A stretch of DNA of 64,000 nt from Pseudomonas sp. F(2018) (lineage in GTDB: Bacteria > Pseudomonadota > Gammaproteobacteria > Pseudomonadales > Pseudomonadaceae): positions 496,001 to 560,000 of the forward strand of contig NZ_SCOM01000002.1 of the NCBI RefSeq assembly GCF_005508865.1. Direction: 5' to 3'. Of the stretch, positions 34,765 through 42,793 are shown one piece after another (the first letter of the stretch is position 1; each line of letters begins with the position of its first letter). The notes beneath the pieces were generated by a model. It saw only the letters and a list, made by a program, of their open reading frames with translations. It searched no databases and had not been told where the DNA came from. The position numbers and the translations under genes are program-made.

Positions 34765-35472
34765 CTAGAGGGCTGCCAGGCGCGGCTGCAGCGCCGCCAG
34801 GCTGATATGGCCGGCGCTGACGTCGCTGTAGGCCTCCTCGCCGCGCTCGACGGCCCAGGCGTAGGCCACGGCCGGGTCGTCGGTGAGCTGGCGCAGGTAG
34901 CGGTCGAGATTGGGGAAGTCATGTTGCAGATCGAACAGCTGCAGGTAGTCGACCCAGCGGCCGATGCCGGCCAGGTAGGCATCGGCCAGGCTGCGGCGCT
35001 CGCCCAGCAGCCATTGCTGGCCGGTCAGCACTCGCTCCAGATGTGTGCAGCACTTGCTCACGTCCTCGCGGCCCAGCATGCGCAACAGCTTCTGCTCGGC
35101 CTCGCTCAGGCCCTCCAGCTCGTAGGCCTTCCACAGCGGGATGAAGGCGGCGAAGAAATCGGTGTTGAGGAACGCCAGGGTCTGCACCAGGCGGTCGTAG
35201 TCCGGCGTGCCGGGGGCGATGCCCAGGCCGTTGTGCAGGGCGCGGCCGTTCAGGTGCAGGAGGATCGCCAGGCTCTGGCTCAGCACCCGACCGTCCTCGA
35301 GCAGCAGGGCGGGTGTCTGCAGCAATGGGTTGATTCCGGTGTAGAGCGGGTCCCAGGGGCGCTTGAGCATGTCAATGCGATTCAGCAGATAGGGCTGGTC
35401 CAGCCATTCGAGAGCCACTATCGAGCCGAAGGAACAGCCCTGGGGCACGCCGTAGAAGAGGATGGGTTGCAT
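34765..35472 (-). CDS. Glutathione S-transferase family protein
   Basis: 235-residue GST. The N-terminal thioredoxin-like domain shows ILFYGVPQGCSFGSIVALEWL, with a serine or cysteine candidate near residue 13, and the cis-proline region NPLLQTPALLLEDGRVLSQSLAILLHL. The all-helical C-terminal domain includes QWLLGERRSLADAYLAGIGRWVDYL. AAGGAG stands upstream of the ATG at 35472. It is divergent from a WYL-domain regulator 85 bp away, which is its probable controller. The physiological substrate is unknown. Confidence 0.88.
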   Translation of the reverse strand: MQPILFYGVPQGCSFGSIVALEWLDQPYLLNRIDMLKRPWDPLYTGINPLLQTPALLLEDGRVLSQSLAILLHLNGRALHNGLGIAPGTPDYDRLVQTLAFLNTDFFAAFIPLWKAYELEGLSEAEQKLLRMLGREDVSKCCTHLERVLTGQQWLLGERRSLADAYLAGIGRWVDYLQLFDLQHDFPNLDRYLRQLTDDPAVAYAWAVERGEEAYSDVSAGHISLAALQPRLAAL

Positions 35473-35508
35473 GCTTGTCTCCTTGCATCGATGGGAATGG
35501 GGACAAGC

Positions 35509-35538
35509 TAGGGCTTAATCAGGCTATATTCCGCCCTA
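35509..35538. promoter_or_regulatory. Inverted repeat in the GST/WYL intergenic region, possible operator
   Basis: TAGGGC (35509) and GCCCTA (35533) form a dyad with 24 bp between half-site centres, in the 85-bp divergent region. TATATT between them may be part of a -10. Binding by the adjacent WYL regulator is an inference. Confidence 0.4.
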
Positions 35539-35557
35539 ATAGATTTCGAGGCGAATC

Positions 35558-36508
35558 ATGGCCAAGCCGACCACCCGGGTACTGGCGGTACTGGAGCTGC
35601 TGCAGGCGCACGGCCAGCTCAGCGGCAGCGAGCTGGCGCGGCGCCTGGAGATGGACGGCCGCACCCTGCGCCGCTACATCGCCGCGCTGGAGGAGCTGGG
35701 CATTCCGGTGCTGGCCGAGCGCGGGCGCTATGGCGGTTATCGCCTGGTGGCCGGCTTCAAGCTACCGCCGCTGATGTTCACCCAGGACGAGACCCTGGCC
35801 GTCGCTCTCGGTCTGCTGGCGGCGCGGCGCCTGGGCTTGTCCGAGGCGGCGCCGGCGGTGGCCAGCGCCCAGGCCAAGCTGGAACGGGTGATGCCGGCCG
35901 ACCTCAAGCCACGCATGCGTGCACTCAGCGAAAGCATCACCCTGGCGGTGCCGGCGGCCCGTGCCGAGGGCGGCGACCAGGTGCTGCTGCCGCTAGCCTC
36001 GGCGGCCCAACTACGCCAGCGGGTGCACCTGAGCTATCGCAGTGGCGACGGGCAGGACAGCCAGCGCGAGTTCGATCCCTACGGGCTGATCTATCGCGAT
36101 GGCTGCTGGTACGCGGTGGGCCACTGCCATCTGCGTGGTGGCCTGCGCTCGTTCCGTCTGGACCGGATGCTGGCGGTCACTCCGCTGCCGGCCTATTTCG
36201 GCAAGCCCGAGGGTTTCGATATCGAGGCCTATCTGCAGCAGAGCCTGGCCAACCTGCCGCGGCCCATCGCGGTGGAGGTGCTGCTGCGCTGCGAGCTGCA
36301 GCAGGCCAGCCTGGAGCTGGGCGGTCGCGTGGGGCTGTTGCAGCCGGTGGACGGCGGTGTGCTGCTGCGGGCGCGCACCGAGAGCCTGAGCTGGTTCGCC
36401 CGCCAGCTGTGCCAGCTGTCCTGTCCGTTCGAGGTGCTGCAGCCGGCCGAGCTGGGCGATGCTCTGGCCGAGCACGCGCGAGCGCTGCTGGCGCGGCTAT
36501 CCGCCTGA
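35558..36508 (+). CDS. YafY/PafC-type WYL-domain transcriptional regulator
   Basis: 316-residue regulator. An N-terminal HTH_11 (RVLAVLELLQAHGQLSGSELARRLEMDGRTLRRYIAALEELGIPV) is followed by a WYL domain (about residues 140-230: VHLSYRSGDGQDSQREFDPYGLIYRDGCWYAVGHCHLRGGLRSFRLDRM) and a C-terminal WCX extension. WYL domains bind nucleotides or other small molecules. It is divergent from the GST gene. Its stop lies inside the 3' end of the converging AraC gene, overlapping it by 12 bp. Confidence 0.9.
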   Translation: MAKPTTRVLAVLELLQAHGQLSGSELARRLEMDGRTLRRYIAALEELGIPVLAERGRYGGYRLVAGFKLPPLMFTQDETLAVALGLLAARRLGLSEAAPAVASAQAKLERVMPADLKPRMRALSESITLAVPAARAEGGDQVLLPLASAAQLRQRVHLSYRSGDGQDSQREFDPYGLIYRDGCWYAVGHCHLRGGLRSFRLDRMLAVTPLPAYFGKPEGFDIEAYLQQSLANLPRPIAVEVLLRCELQQASLELGGRVGLLQPVDGGVLLRARTESLSWFARQLCQLSCPFEVLQPAELGDALAEHARALLARLSA

Positions 36509-37507
36509 GCCGCGCTGGAACTGGCGCGGCGCCTGGCCGTTCCAGCGCTTGAAGGCGTGGATGAAGTTGGATACCTCGCCGTAGCCCAGGCGTTCGGCGA
36601 TCTCCTCCAGGGTCAGGCCGCCGGTGGCCAGCAGCTCCTCGGCCAGGGCCTGGCGCACTTCGTCCAGCAACAGGCGGAAGTTGCTGCCTTCCTCGTCCAG
36701 GCGCCGGCGCAGGGTGCGCGAGCTCATGTTCAGCCCGCTGGCCACCTGTTCCATGTCCGGCAAGCGCCCGGGGCGCTCCAGCAGCAGGGTGCGGATGCGT
36801 CCGGCCAGGCCGCCATGCTGGCTGCGCTTGGCCAGCAGGCGCTGGCATTGTTCCTCGCACAGCTGCGCCGCCTGCGGGTGGGCACCGGCCAGCGGCAGGT
36901 CGAGCAGGTGGCGGGGGAAGACGAAGCGGTTGTGCGCCTGGCCGAACTGCGGCAGCACGCCGATTTCCTCGACATAGGGCCGCGGATCGTCCGGCTGCGC
37001 CAGGTTCAGCTCCACCCGCAGGATCGGCAGGTCGCGGTGGAACAGCTCGCGCAGCACCTGCAGCATGCCGGACAGGTCGCGCTCCAGCAGGAAGTCACGC
37101 ACGTCGGCGGGCACGTCGTGATCGTCCAGCAGCAGATGCACTTCGCTGTCGTTTTCCTCCAGGCGCATGCCGTGGAAGGCATAGGTCAGGTCCAGGTAGC
37201 GCAGGCCGAGGCTGGCGGCGTCGCGGAAGGTCGGGCTGGCCAGCAGGGCGAAGCCCCAGATGCCGTAGCTGTTGAGCCGGTAGCGCCGGCCCAGCGGCAG
37301 GCCCAGGCCCGGCCGCGCGCCTGCGGCGTGCAGCAGGTTGCGCACCAGCTGCAGCTCCTGCTCGGCCTCCACCTCGGCGCCGGGGTCGGCCAGCAGGCGC
37401 CAGTCCAGGCCGGTGTTCTGCAGGCAGGCGTCGAGGCTCAGGCCGAGATCGAGCCCGTACTGGGTGAGGAGTTGCACGCTGACAGCACTACGGCGTGGGC
37501 GGGGCAT
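36497..37507 (-). CDS. AraC family regulator, probably of the monooxygenase operon
   Basis: 336-residue regulator with an Arabinose_bd-type N-terminal domain (SVQLLTQYGLDLGLSLDACLQNTGLDW, YGIWGFALLASPTFRDAASLGLRYLDLTYAF) and a C-terminal AraC HTH (RLPDMEQVASGLNMSSRTLRRRLDEEG and LTLEEIAERLGYGEVSNFIHAFKRWNGQAPRQFQ). The ATG at 37507 has GGA 7 bp upstream; an in-frame GTG at 37525 has none. It is divergent from the Baeyer-Villiger monooxygenase operon, the usual arrangement for local control. It is only distantly similar to the AraC protein at 21.9 kb. Confidence 0.92.
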   Translation of the reverse strand: MPRPRRSAVSVQLLTQYGLDLGLSLDACLQNTGLDWRLLADPGAEVEAEQELQLVRNLLHAAGARPGLGLPLGRRYRLNSYGIWGFALLASPTFRDAASLGLRYLDLTYAFHGMRLEENDSEVHLLLDDHDVPADVRDFLLERDLSGMLQVLRELFHRDLPILRVELNLAQPDDPRPYVEEIGVLPQFGQAHNRFVFPRHLLDLPLAGAHPQAAQLCEEQCQRLLAKRSQHGGLAGRIRTLLLERPGRLPDMEQVASGLNMSSRTLRRRLDEEGSNFRLLLDEVRQALAEELLATGGLTLEEIAERLGYGEVSNFIHAFKRWNGQAPRQFQRGSGG

Positions 37508-37614
37508 GGCTTGTCCGAAAGTCACAATTTATTGGCCGACTATGCCATAAACCGCAACAGGGGGAGTGAGTAGCATCCGTTCATCCGCAATACTGGCGGC
37601 TCACGGAGATAACA

Positions 37615-39090
37615 ATGAACAACAATACTCCCGAGCAGCAGGCGCCCCTGCGCGTGCTGATCATAGGCTCAGGTTTCGCCGGCCTCGGTCTGGCCATGCG
37701 CCTGCGTCAGCGTGGCGAGGACGACTTCCTGATCCTCGAGAAGGGCGGCGAGCCCGGCGGCACCTGGCGCGACAACGACTACCCCGGCGCCGCCTGCGAC
37801 GTGCCTTCGCACCTGTATTCATTTTCCTTCGAGCCGAAGACCGACTGGACCCGGCGCTATGCGCCCCAGGCGGAGATCTTCGCCTACGTGCGCCAGTGCA
37901 TCGAACGCCATGACCTGGCCCCGCGCATCCGCTGCAACAGCGAGGTGGCCGAGGCCTGGTTCGACGAGCCGGCCGCACTGTGGCGGGTGACCACCACCGA
38001 CGGTGCCAGCTTCAGCGCGCGGGCGCTGGTCAGTGCCTGCGGCCAGCTCAACCGGCCGCTGTACCCGAATATCCCCGGGCTCGAGCGTTTCGCCGGGGCC
38101 AGTTTCCACTCGGCGCGCTGGCGCCACGACGTGGATCTGGCCGGCAAACGCGTGGCGGTGATCGGCACCGGGGCCAGCGCCATCCAGTTCGTGCCGCAGA
38201 TCGCTGCCAAGGTGAGCAGGCTGCACCTGTTCCAGCGCACGCCGGCCTATGTGCTGCCCAAGCCGGACCGTGCCTACAGCCGCTTCGAGCTGGCGCTGAT
38301 GCAGCGCTGGCCGTGGACGCAGAAGATCGACCGGGCCTGGCAGTACCTGTTCCACGAGGCCCGCGGGGTGGCCTTCTTTCTCCTGCCCGCGCTGATGAAG
38401 CCGTATCGCCAGCTGTTCCTTTGGCATATCGCCCGCGAAGTGGCCGACCCGCTGCTGCGCGCGAAGCTGACCCCGGACTACCCGCTGGGTTGCAAGCGCA
38501 TCCTGATCAGCAACGACTACTACCCGGCCCTAGTGCAGCCGCAGGTGGAGGTGGTGGGCGAGGCGATCCGCGAGGTGAGCGAGCGCGGCATCGTCACCGC
38601 CGACGGGGTGGAGCGCGACGTGGATGTGCTGATCCACGGCACCGGCTTCGCCGCCAGCGATTTCCTCGCGCCGATGCAGATCCGCGGCCTCGGCGGCCTG
38701 GACCTCAACCAGGCGTGGCAGGACGGTGCCGAGGCCTACAAGGGCATCAGCGTCGCCGGCTTCCCCAACCTGTTCATCCTCTACGGGCCAAACACCAACC
38801 TGGGCCACAACTCGATCATCTACATGCTCGAAAGCCAGTTCCCCTATGTGCTGGACTGCCTGGCCAAGCTGGAGGAGGGCGTGCGCTACCTGGACGTGCG
38901 TCAGCCGGTGCAGGCGGCATGGAACCGTCGGGTGCAGCAGGCCATCGAGCATTCGGTGTGGGAGCAGGGCTGCTCCAGCTGGTACAAGAATGCCGCCGGC
39001 AAGCACACCAACAACTGGTCCGGCTTCACCTTCAGCTATCGCCGCCACACCCGCCGGCCGCAGTGGAGCGACTATGACCTGGTCCGTTGA
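37615..39090 (+). CDS. FAD-dependent Baeyer-Villiger monooxygenase
   Basis: 491-residue flavin monooxygenase that inserts oxygen next to a ketone to give an ester or lactone. FAD-binding GSGFAG (residues 18-23), the BVMO fingerprint FxGxxxHxxxW as F159-H165-W169, and the NADPH-binding GTGASA (184-189) are intact. FLWHIAREVADPLLRAKLTPDYPLGCKR and GPNTNLGHNSIIYMLE are typical of cyclohexanone/phenylacetone-type BVMOs. CGGAG stands 9 bp before the ATG. Together with the hydrolase and SDR immediately downstream it forms a ketone-to-ester-to-alcohol module. A-rich bases surround the start. Confidence 0.92.
   Translation: MNNNTPEQQAPLRVLIIGSGFAGLGLAMRLRQRGEDDFLILEKGGEPGGTWRDNDYPGAACDVPSHLYSFSFEPKTDWTRRYAPQAEIFAYVRQCIERHDLAPRIRCNSEVAEAWFDEPAALWRVTTTDGASFSARALVSACGQLNRPLYPNIPGLERFAGASFHSARWRHDVDLAGKRVAVIGTGASAIQFVPQIAAKVSRLHLFQRTPAYVLPKPDRAYSRFELALMQRWPWTQKIDRAWQYLFHEARGVAFFLLPALMKPYRQLFLWHIAREVADPLLRAKLTPDYPLGCKRILISNDYYPALVQPQVEVVGEAIREVSERGIVTADGVERDVDVLIHGTGFAASDFLAPMQIRGLGGLDLNQAWQDGAEAYKGISVAGFPNLFILYGPNTNLGHNSIIYMLESQFPYVLDCLAKLEEGVRYLDVRQPVQAAWNRRVQQAIEHSVWEQGCSSWYKNAAGKHTNNWSGFTFSYRRHTRRPQWSDYDLVR
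37618..37627 (+). promoter_or_regulatory. A-rich motif at the monooxygenase start
   Basis: AACAACAATA covers codons 2-5 of the monooxygenase gene, with AACAAT also just before it. It fits the Crc/Hfq AANAANAA consensus. Confidence 0.45.
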
Positions 39091-39997
39091 ACTGCCCGCG
39101 CCGAGCCTCGCCCAGCGCCTGCTCACGGCGTTGCTGCGAGCCGGCACCTGGCTGGTGTTCCGTAGCGGCATGCACCCGCGCCTGGCGCCGCGCCTCCAGC
39201 GCCGCGTGTTGCGCCTGGCTACCGCGATAGCGCCGGCGGCGCGCGGGGTACGCCGCGAACCGGGCGTGCTCGGCGGCGTCGCCTGCGAATGGCTGCTGCC
39301 GCCACGGGATAACGGCTGGGTGCTGCTGTATGTGCATGGCGGCGCCTTTATGGTCGGTTCGCCGCGCACCCATCGCGCCATCACCACGACCCTGGCGAAA
39401 CGGGCCAGCCTGCGGGTCTGCGCCCTGGACTATCGCCTGGCGCCGGAGCATCCCTGGCCGGCGGCGGCCGACGATGTGCTGGCCGCCTACCGGGCGCTGC
39501 TGGAACAGGGCCAGCCGGCCGCACGCATCGTCCTGGCCGGCGACTCGGCCGGCGGCCATCTGACGCTGACCTGCGCGCTGCGCTTGCGTGAGCAGGGACT
39601 GCCGCAGCCGGCGGCGCTGGTATGCCTGTCGCCGGTTACCGACCTGACGGGCAGCGTCTGGCACAAGCCGCCGGGCGGCGATCCGCTGATCACCCGCGGC
39701 TGGCTGCAGCAGGGGGTGGACGCCTACTGTCCAGCGAGCGAGGCGCGCGGCCAGCCGCTGCTGTCACCGCTGCGGGCCGATCTGCACGATCTGCCGCCGT
39801 TGCTGGTGCAGGTCGGCGAGGACGAGCACCTGCTGCAGCAGAGCCTGCGCCTGGGCGAGCGTCCGGGCCTGGATCTGCGTCTGGAGGTCTATCCGGGCCT
39901 GTGGCATGTGTTCCAGATCAATTGCGGCCTGCTGGCCGCGGCCGACCTGGCCATAGGCCGGATCGTCGAATTCCTAGGGGAGCGAGGTTGCCGATGA
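39074..39997 (+). CDS. HSL-type alpha/beta hydrolase
   Basis: 307-residue esterase of the hormone-sensitive-lipase group. The oxyanion-hole HGG motif is at 88-90 (LLYVHGGAFMVG), the nucleophile S158 lies in GDSAGG, and the acid and base are in VGEDEHLL and GLWHVFQ. It would hydrolyse the ester or lactone formed by the monooxygenase. The ATG at 39074 overlaps the monooxygenase stop by 17 bp and has GTGGAG inside it; the longer frame upstream is the shadow of the monooxygenase. Cytoplasmic: I see no signal peptide. Confidence 0.9.
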   Translation: MTWSVELPAPSLAQRLLTALLRAGTWLVFRSGMHPRLAPRLQRRVLRLATAIAPAARGVRREPGVLGGVACEWLLPPRDNGWVLLYVHGGAFMVGSPRTHRAITTTLAKRASLRVCALDYRLAPEHPWPAAADDVLAAYRALLEQGQPAARIVLAGDSAGGHLTLTCALRLREQGLPQPAALVCLSPVTDLTGSVWHKPPGGDPLITRGWLQQGVDAYCPASEARGQPLLSPLRADLHDLPPLLVQVGEDEHLLQQSLRLGERPGLDLRLEVYPGLWHVFQINCGLLAAADLAIGRIVEFLGERGCR

Positions 39998-40755
39998 ACA
40001 CCATCCTGATTACCGGCGCCGCCTCGGGCATCGGCGCCGCCGCCGCCCGGCTGTTCCATTCCCGCGGCTGGAGCGTCGGCCTGCTGGACATCGACCACCA
40101 GGCCCTCGCCGCGCTGGCGGCGGAGCTGGGTGGGGTGTGGCATGCGGAGCTCGACGTCACCGATGCCGGTGCGGTGCGCGAGGCCCTGCAGGACTTCTGC
40201 GCGGCGCATGGTGGGCGCCTGCGCCTGCTGTTCAACTCGGCCGGCGTGCTGCGCTTTGGCCATTTCGAGGACATCAGCCTGGAGGAGCACGCGCGCATCC
40301 TGCAGATCAATGTGCTCGGCCTGTTGCAGGTCACCCACGCAGCCTTTCCCTACCTCAAGGGCACGCCGGGGGCGCAGGTGGTCAACATGGGTTCGGCATC
40401 CGGCCTGTACGGCACGCCGCATATGGTCAGCTACTCGGCCTCCAAGTTCGCCGTGCGCGGCCTGAGCGAGGCGCTGGAGCTGGAGTGGCGGCGCCATGGC
40501 ATCCATGTCGGCGACCTGATGCCGCCCTTCGTCGCCACGCCGATGGTCGATAGCCAGCGCTTCACGCCGCCGGCGCTGCGGCGCATGGGGGTGAAGCTGC
40601 GCGCCGAGGACATCGCCCAGGCGCTGTGGCGGCAGGTCGAGCGGCCCAGGGTGCACCGGCCGATTCACTGGCTGTTCCGCCTGATGTACGGCGCCGGCCA
40701 GGTTTCGCCACCGGCCATCAGTCGCCTGCTGATGGGCTGGATGAGCCGCGATTGA
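39994..40755 (+). CDS. Short-chain dehydrogenase/reductase
   Basis: 253-residue classical SDR. The cofactor motif is TGAASGIG (residues 7-14), D33-I-D suggests preference for NAD(H), NSAG occupies the NNAG position (81-84), and the catalytic residues are S134 or S136, Y147 and K151 (YSASK). In this operon it probably interconverts a secondary alcohol and the ketone used by the monooxygenase, or oxidises the alcohol released by the hydrolase. Its ATG overlaps the hydrolase stop as ATGA. It is the last gene of the unit. Confidence 0.92.
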   Translation: MNTILITGAASGIGAAAARLFHSRGWSVGLLDIDHQALAALAAELGGVWHAELDVTDAGAVREALQDFCAAHGGRLRLLFNSAGVLRFGHFEDISLEEHARILQINVLGLLQVTHAAFPYLKGTPGAQVVNMGSASGLYGTPHMVSYSASKFAVRGLSEALELEWRRHGIHVGDLMPPFVATPMVDSQRFTPPALRRMGVKLRAEDIAQALWRQVERPRVHRPIHWLFRLMYGAGQVSPPAISRLLMGWMSRD

Positions 40756-40893
40756 GCCGCCCGTCGCCGAAGCTCGGGTCAACGGTCAGAGGGGCGGCAA
40801 GGTGCCCGGCTAGACGCTACCCTGACAAAACGACGGCACCGGTCAGTATTCGTCTGGCCAACCGTCCGCGGGCTTCTGGCTCGCGCATGACAG

Positions 40894-40963
40894 ATCAGGC
40901 AGTCACTGCCTGATTCTCGGGCGGCACCGCGCGGTGCCGCATGGCCGCCAAATCCTTGGCGGC
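40894..40963 (+). repeat. Three consecutive hairpins in the leader of the RraB-like gene
   Basis: Hairpin 1: ATCAGGCAGT (40894) with its perfect complement at 40905-40914, one central base. Hairpin 2: GCGGCACCGC (40921) directly joined to GCGGTGCCGC, a perfect 20-bp palindrome. Hairpin 3: GCCGCCAA (40944) / TTGGCGGC (40956) with loop ATCC. They end 20 bp before the GAGGAGGT ribosome binding site. For a gene linked to RNase E control this suggests a structured, possibly RNase-sensitive leader. Confidence 0.6.
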
Positions 40964-40997
40964 TGCGGTCGATCCATCGCCTGAGAGGAGGTCGTTT

Positions 40998-41354
40998 ATG
41001 AGCACAGCCTTCCAAGATGATGTCAGCACTAACGTTCTGCGCCGCATGAAAGAGGGCGGTTTCGATTTCGCCCGTGTCCATCCCATCGAGTTCTACGCCA
41101 TCTTCCCGAATGAGGATCGGGCCAGAGAGGCGGCCAGGCAGTTTCGCGGCGAGTCGATGAACGCGCAGGTGAGCATCCGCGAGGATGGCGCCTGGCACCT
41201 GCAGGTGAGCAAGGTGATGTATGCCACCCACGCCGGTATCGGCGATTTCGAGCAGGATCTGGAGGCTCTGGTAGTGCCGCTCGGCGGCGTGCTGGACGGC
41301 TGGGGCGTGACCCAGGAAGTCCGTCTCGACGCTCAGGTCGCCAGTCGGCTCTGA
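40998..41354 (+). CDS. rraB: RraB family RNase E inhibitor-like protein
   Basis: 118-residue cytoplasmic protein of the RraB/DUF695-related family: DDVSTNVLRRMKEGGFDFARVHPIEFYAIFPNEDRAREAARQF at the N-terminus and ATHAGIGDFEQDLEALVVPLGGVLDGWGV at the C-terminus match the ferredoxin-like RraB fold. In E. coli RraB binds the C-terminal half of RNase E and changes mRNA decay. The ATG at 40998 has a perfect GAGGAGGT 6 bp upstream; the open frame extends 19 codons further through the leader hairpins but is unlikely to be used. Confidence 0.8.
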   Translation: MSTAFQDDVSTNVLRRMKEGGFDFARVHPIEFYAIFPNEDRAREAARQFRGESMNAQVSIREDGAWHLQVSKVMYATHAGIGDFEQDLEALVVPLGGVLDGWGVTQEVRLDAQVASRL

Positions 41355-41366
41355 GCGCTGTGAATG

Positions 41367-41391
41367 CCGGCCAACCCGCTGGGTTGGTCGG
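41367..41391. terminator. Hairpin after the RraB-like gene
   Basis: CCGGCCAACCC and GGGTTGGTCGG pair over 11 bp with one G-U and a GCT loop, followed by a pyrimidine-rich, T-containing stretch. It lies between converging genes and probably ends the rraB-like transcript. Confidence 0.55.
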
Positions 41392-41419
41392 TACCTGTCT
41401 TCTCTATCTTTCTAACGAG

Positions 41420-42313
41420 TCAGGCCGCGGTGCGCTGTTGCAGCGCCTCGAGGTAGCCGATTACGTCCGGGGCGCCGGCCAGGCGCAGACCTTCGCCCAG
41501 GGCATTGGCCTCCGGCGATTCCTTGGGCAGCAGGAGGAACTCCGGGGCGCCCGGGTAGCGCAGCAGCGACAGGCGCGCATAGGGCAGGCCGTTGTCCAGC
41601 AGCAGGCTCATGAAGCTCGGCTCGCTCCAGGCCTGCACCGGCATGGCGGTCATGTGGTACAGCCGGCGCAGTTCGGCCAGGCCGCTGGCGCTCAGGCGAT
41701 AGCGGGTCAGTTCGGCCGGCAGGGTGACTTCCAGGCCGCGCAGGCGGGCGTAGGCGATGGCGCAGGCGAATTCCTCGCCATGCTGCTCGCCGGCCCAGAA
41801 CATGCGCTCGCCATACCAGCTGGCCTGGCGCAGCTCCACCGCCTCGGCGGCGAGGAAGCGCGGCATGGCATGGCTAATGGTCTTGAGGAAATCCTTGTAG
41901 CTGATGATGCGAGCGCAACGCCCCAGGGGGCAGGAGGCCAGCTCTTCGAAACTGGTCAGTGCGTTGTCCAGGCTCGGTGGTGGGCTGCACAGGCCGTCGA
42001 TCACGCGCAGGTCGAAGTCGTCGAGGTGCTCCAGCTGGCGTTCCACCACGCCCATCAGCACGGCGCGGGCGGCCGCCTTGTCTTCCTGTACCGGTCCGGA
42101 GAGGGCGTCGCGCGGCAGATCCACCAGGCGATGCAGCGGCGGGCCGGCCTGCCACCAGACGCTCGGCACCGGCACCGGCAACGCCTTGAACGGCAGGCGC
42201 AGGCTGCGCGCACGCTCGAACACCAGGCGTGGCACACGGCCGCTGAGGCCGAGGCGCTGGGCCAGGGCGGACAGGCGCGAGGCGATGCTGGTGGGGGATT
42301 CGGACAGACTCAT
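41420..42313 (-). CDS. Conserved hypothetical protein (DUF6685-like)
   Basis: 297-residue soluble protein without signal peptide. I recall this family as a conserved neighbour of pyrD in Pseudomonas, annotated only as hypothetical or DUF6685. Visible features are an N-terminal basic helix (ASRLSALAQRLGLSGRVPRLVFERARSLRLPF), a PPSLDNALTSFEEL segment, AEAVELRQASWYGERMFWAGEQHGEEFACAIAYARL and a C-terminal LLDNGLPYARLSLLRYPGAPEFLLL. The gene is divergent from the DUF2835 gene. No function is suggested. Confidence 0.75.
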   Translation of the reverse strand: MSLSESPTSIASRLSALAQRLGLSGRVPRLVFERARSLRLPFKALPVPVPSVWWQAGPPLHRLVDLPRDALSGPVQEDKAAARAVLMGVVERQLEHLDDFDLRVIDGLCSPPPSLDNALTSFEELASCPLGRCARIISYKDFLKTISHAMPRFLAAEAVELRQASWYGERMFWAGEQHGEEFACAIAYARLRGLEVTLPAELTRYRLSASGLAELRRLYHMTAMPVQAWSEPSFMSLLLDNGLPYARLSLLRYPGAPEFLLLPKESPEANALGEGLRLAGAPDVIGYLEALQQRTAA

Positions 42314-42462
42314 GACCCGAAGGGTACTCCTGGCACTACGGTGCCAGTGTGGCAGAGCCGCCGACGCGGTGCACTATGCCGATGCGTCGGGCCCATGATC
42401 AGGGGCCCTGATTGGGCTGCTGCCTGTGGCAGAATGGTGCCGATCATTTCGAGGATGCCTCC

Positions 42463-42684
42463 ATGCCCAGCCTGGTGCTGGATATCGCTTTGCCTGCGGA
42501 ACGCTTCCTGGCCGTGTACCAGGGGCGTGCCAATCGGGTTCTGCTCTATAGCCGCGATGGCCGCAAGGTCAGCTTGCCGGCGCATCACCTGCGTCCATTC
42601 CTGCGCCATGACGGTATTCACGGCGTGTTCGAGCTGGAATTCAGCGCGGCCGGGGAACTGCTGGGCCTGCGTCAACTGCAATAA
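42463..42684 (+). CDS. DUF2835 family small protein
   Basis: 73-residue protein: MPSLVLDIALPAERFLAVYQ, VLLYSRDGRKVSLPAHHLRPFLRHDGIHGVFELEF and GELLGLRQL correspond to DUF2835, a beta-rich family conserved in gammaproteobacteria next to pyrD. A CGAGGATG sequence precedes the ATG at 42463; the open frame upstream has no ribosome binding site. A PilZ-like fold is conceivable from the RDGRKVSLPA motif, but this is a guess. It is followed by pyrD after 109 bp. Confidence 0.82.
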   Translation: MPSLVLDIALPAERFLAVYQGRANRVLLYSRDGRKVSLPAHHLRPFLRHDGIHGVFELEFSAAGELLGLRQLQ

Positions 42685-42793
42685 CACTCGAACGGTCTCC
42701 TTATTACTCCCTTGCCTCGCCTGAGGCTAGTGCCGGCGGCTATAATCGCGCTCTGTTTCCCACTGCCACCCCTTACTCCGAGCCGATCCGCCC

